64,000 bases of DNA, taken from NCBI RefSeq assembly GCF_006346315.1, contig NZ_VDMR01000004.1, positions 336,925-400,924 of the forward strand, written 5' to 3'. Origin of the DNA: Nocardioides litoris. Its GTDB lineage: Bacteria > Actinomycetota > Actinomycetes > Propionibacteriales > Nocardioidaceae. Positions 62,692 to 64,000 of the stretch are shown here, piece by piece. Under the pieces are notes generated by a model. It ran no database searches. It was not told the DNA's origin and saw nothing but the letters and a program-made list of their open reading frames with translations. The position numbers and the translations under genes are program-made. Position 1 is the stretch's first letter. Each line of letters begins with the position of its first letter.

Positions 62692-63063
62692 GCCGGGCAC
62701 GGGGGCGCGCCGGGAGCGTCGAGACCCGCTGACGGGGCCTCCCTGTCGCCCGACCGGCCGCTGCGCTCGCCGTGGGCCGCGGCGGGAGGGCCCTCCCGTG
62801 CGTCCCGTACGACGGCGACTCGCGGCCACCGGCCCGGTCGACCCGCCCGAGCTGGTGGGCGTGCACCGCAACGCCCCGCAGGCCGTACGACGGCCGGCTG
62901 GGGCCGAGCCGGACCCTCGCCGACCACCTCGCGCAGCGACGCCGGGCCGCGGGCCTGCACACCGCCGTCCTCACCCACCCCGGAGGCCGACGCCCGCCGC
63001 CGCGCCGGGGTCGTTCCCGGCGCCATTCGGCGTCCCGGGCGGAGTTGGCTAGACTCTGGTGAG
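62692..63063 (+). other. Unassigned spacer between nusA and ylxR, possible decayed coding sequence
   Basis: About 370 bp, longer than usual in this operon. Codon-like G/C3 patterning switches frame along it and fragments such as TLADHLAQRRRAAGLHTAVL look protein-like, but no frame has a supported start and family. CGTACGACGG occurs twice. The last part carries the ylxR promoter. Confidence 0.4.
63045..63055 (+). promoter_or_regulatory. Predicted ylxR promoter (-10)
   Basis: TTGGCTAGACT with -10 hexamer TAGACT (63050-63055), 8 nt before the GTG of ylxR; would give a leaderless or near-leaderless ylxR-infB transcript. Confidence 0.55.
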
Positions 63064-63417
63064 GTGGCTCGGCAACCGTCATCCCCTGCCCTTGCGGGTC
63101 CTGTCCGCACGTGCATCGGATGTCGACGACGAGCCGCCAAGCGCGAGTTGTTGCGGGTGACCGCCGGCTCGGACGCCGACGGCCGACCGGCCGCGGTGCC
63201 CGATCCTCCGGCCACCGCACCCGGCCGCGGGGCGCACCTGCACCCCACGACCGAGTGCTACGACCTCGCGGTGCGGCGCAGGGCCTTCGGGCGGGCACTC
63301 CGTGTCCAACCCGGGCTCCCGGCCGCACCGGTGGGGGACTACCTTGCGACGCGCACCGACCAGCAGGACCAGCACGACCAGCGCGACCATCCAGACGCCG
63401 TCCCCACGACGACGTGA
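63064..63417 (+). CDS. ylxR: YlxR (DUF448) nucleic-acid-binding protein
   Basis: 117 residues. YlxR core RTCIGCRRRAAKRELLRVT and GRGAHLHPTTECYDLAVRRRAFGRALR. YlxR has been reported as a regulator and RNase P-associated protein in Bacillus. A Gln/His/Asp-rich C-terminal tail (TDQQDQHDQRDHPD) is poorly conserved. Lies between nusA and infB as in most Gram-positives. Confidence 0.93.
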   Translation: MARQPSSPALAGPVRTCIGCRRRAAKRELLRVTAGSDADGRPAAVPDPPATAPGRGAHLHPTTECYDLAVRRRAFGRALRVQPGLPAAPVGDYLATRTDQQDQHDQRDHPDAVPTTT

Positions 63418-63443
63418 CGACCGAGGAACCGGAGCACCAGCTC

Positions 63444-63503
63444 ATGAGCACTCGATGAGGCCGATCCGATGAGGATCGCTCGATGAGCCTGCAACACCAC
63501 TAG
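63444..63503 (+). other. Chain of four overlapping micro-ORFs upstream of infB
   Basis: MSTR* (63444-63458), MRPIR* (63455-63472), MRIAR* (63469-63486), MSLQHH* (63483-63503). Each start overlaps the previous stop as ATGA. GGAG (63431-63434) sits 9 nt before the first ATG. From memory, the infB leader of Streptomyces has a similar ATGAGCACTCGATGA chain. Most likely a translated regulatory leader. Confidence 0.6.
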
Positions 63504-63562
63504 GCCCGGTCACCGCGCCCCCGTCCGGGGGACCACGCGGGTCGGGCCCGACAAGGAGAATT

Positions 63563-64000
63563 GTGGCCAAGACCCGCGTGCACGAACTCGCGAAGGAGTT
63601 CGGCGTCGAGAGCAAGTTCGTTCTCGAGAAGTTCAAGGAGATGGGGGAGTTCGTCAAGTCGGCGAGCTCGACCGTCGAGCTCCCTGCGGAGATGCGTTTC
63701 CGCAAGGAGATCGGGGCGTCGCTGAAGGCGGCCCCCGCCCCCGCCCAGAAGTCACCCTCCGGTGCGTCCACGACGTCCGGCTCGGCGACCACCACGACCG
63801 CGCCCTCGGGCGGCGGCTCGACGAGCGCCGCTCCGGCGGCGCCCTCCAAGCCCGGCCCGAGGCCCGGACCCAAGCCCGGCCCCAAGGCCGCGCCCAAGCC
63901 CGAGCCGGCGGCTCCGGCCGAGCCCGCCGCGCCCGCCGCGCCCGCCGCGCCCGCCGCGCCCGCCGCGGCTGCTCCCGCGCCGGCTGCCCCCACCCCGGCG
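63563..64000 (+). CDS. infB: Translation initiation factor IF-2 (3' partial)
   Basis: First 146 codons; the gene runs off the window. The N-terminus [20 protein letters not shown] is the IF2N domain. It is followed by the Ala/Pro/Lys-rich linker typical of actinobacterial IF-2 ([20 protein letters not shown]). GTG start with AAGGAG 7 nt upstream. The GTPase domain is outside the window. Confidence 0.97.
   Translation, partial: MAKTRVHELAKEFGVESKFVLEKFKEMGEFVKSASSTVELPAEMRFRKEIGASLKAAPAPAQKSPSGASTTSGSATTTTAPSGGGSTSAAPAAPSKPGPRPGPKPGPKAAPKPEPAAPAEPAAPAAPAAPAAPAAAAPAPAAPTPA

Noticed and set aside
62772..63062. Possible 96-residue gene between nusA and ylxR
   Set aside because: Coding-like composition changes frame along the region, no RBS or family; recorded as an unassigned spacer instead.

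Overview
The window is about 64 kb of very GC-rich DNA from an actinobacterium. The best guess is Nocardioides or a close relative (Nocardioidaceae, Propionibacteriales). The support is the strong third-position G/C bias, frequent GTG starts, actinobacterial families (DUF2469, DUF4081, DUF4439, DUF2071, RIO-like kinase), a PPA1498-type metallophosphoesterase, and a gene order that follows the rpsP-to-infB segment known from Mycobacterium tuberculosis. Genus is inferred from memory, not from a search. No tRNA, rRNA, CRISPR array, insertion sequence or prophage was seen.

The backbone is a conserved housekeeping chain on the + strand: rpsP, KH protein, rimM, trmD, rplS, lepB, rnhB, DUF2469 (4.8-10.7 kb); yraN, comM, dprA, xerC (13.5-17.7 kb); rpsB, tsf, pyrH, frr, cdsA, rlmN (18.6-24.6 kb); dxr, M50 protease, ispG, DUF4081 acetyltransferase, proS (44.2-52.5 kb); rimP, nusA, ylxR and the start of infB (61.2-64.0 kb). 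It covers ribosomal proteins, ribosome and tRNA maturation, translation factors, secretion, phospholipid and isoprenoid synthesis, and recombination.

Accessory blocks interrupt it. (a) 1-4.6 kb: amidohydrolase, VanW-like protein, Tat-exported sulfatase. (b) 10.9-13.4 kb: an orphan TadE/TadG-like pair. (c) 24.7-44.1 kb: twin GNAT proteins, metallophosphoesterase, mannosyltransferase-like GT4, LOG protein, RIO kinase, then a minus-strand sulfur operon (beta-lactamase-fold/rhodanese protein, exported SBP56/methanethiol-oxidase-like propeller, His-rich CopC-like protein, YeeE/YedE transporter), two tandem M1 peptidases, a DUF3311/SSS symporter pair and an RTX-repeat protein. (d) 52.7-61.0 kb: TetR, a LysR regulator flanked by two class A serine hydrolases, HAD hydrolase, a frameshifted secreted-protein gene, two tandem M43 metalloproteases, and a DUF4439/lipoprotein pair.

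Non-coding structure is rich. Three families of dispersed palindromic repeats lie between genes. At least sixteen genes have a TANNNT-like -10 box ending 5-7 nt before the start codon, which predicts leaderless transcripts. The ribosomal operons have long leaders.

The most interesting signals are: a chain of four micro-ORFs, each overlapping the next by ATGA, just upstream of infB; the putative exported methanethiol/persulfide oxidation operon; a TrmD-GNAT fusion; the LysR operator that overlaps its own predicted leaderless promoter between two beta-lactamase-like genes; and composite palindromic repeats placed at convergent gene ends.
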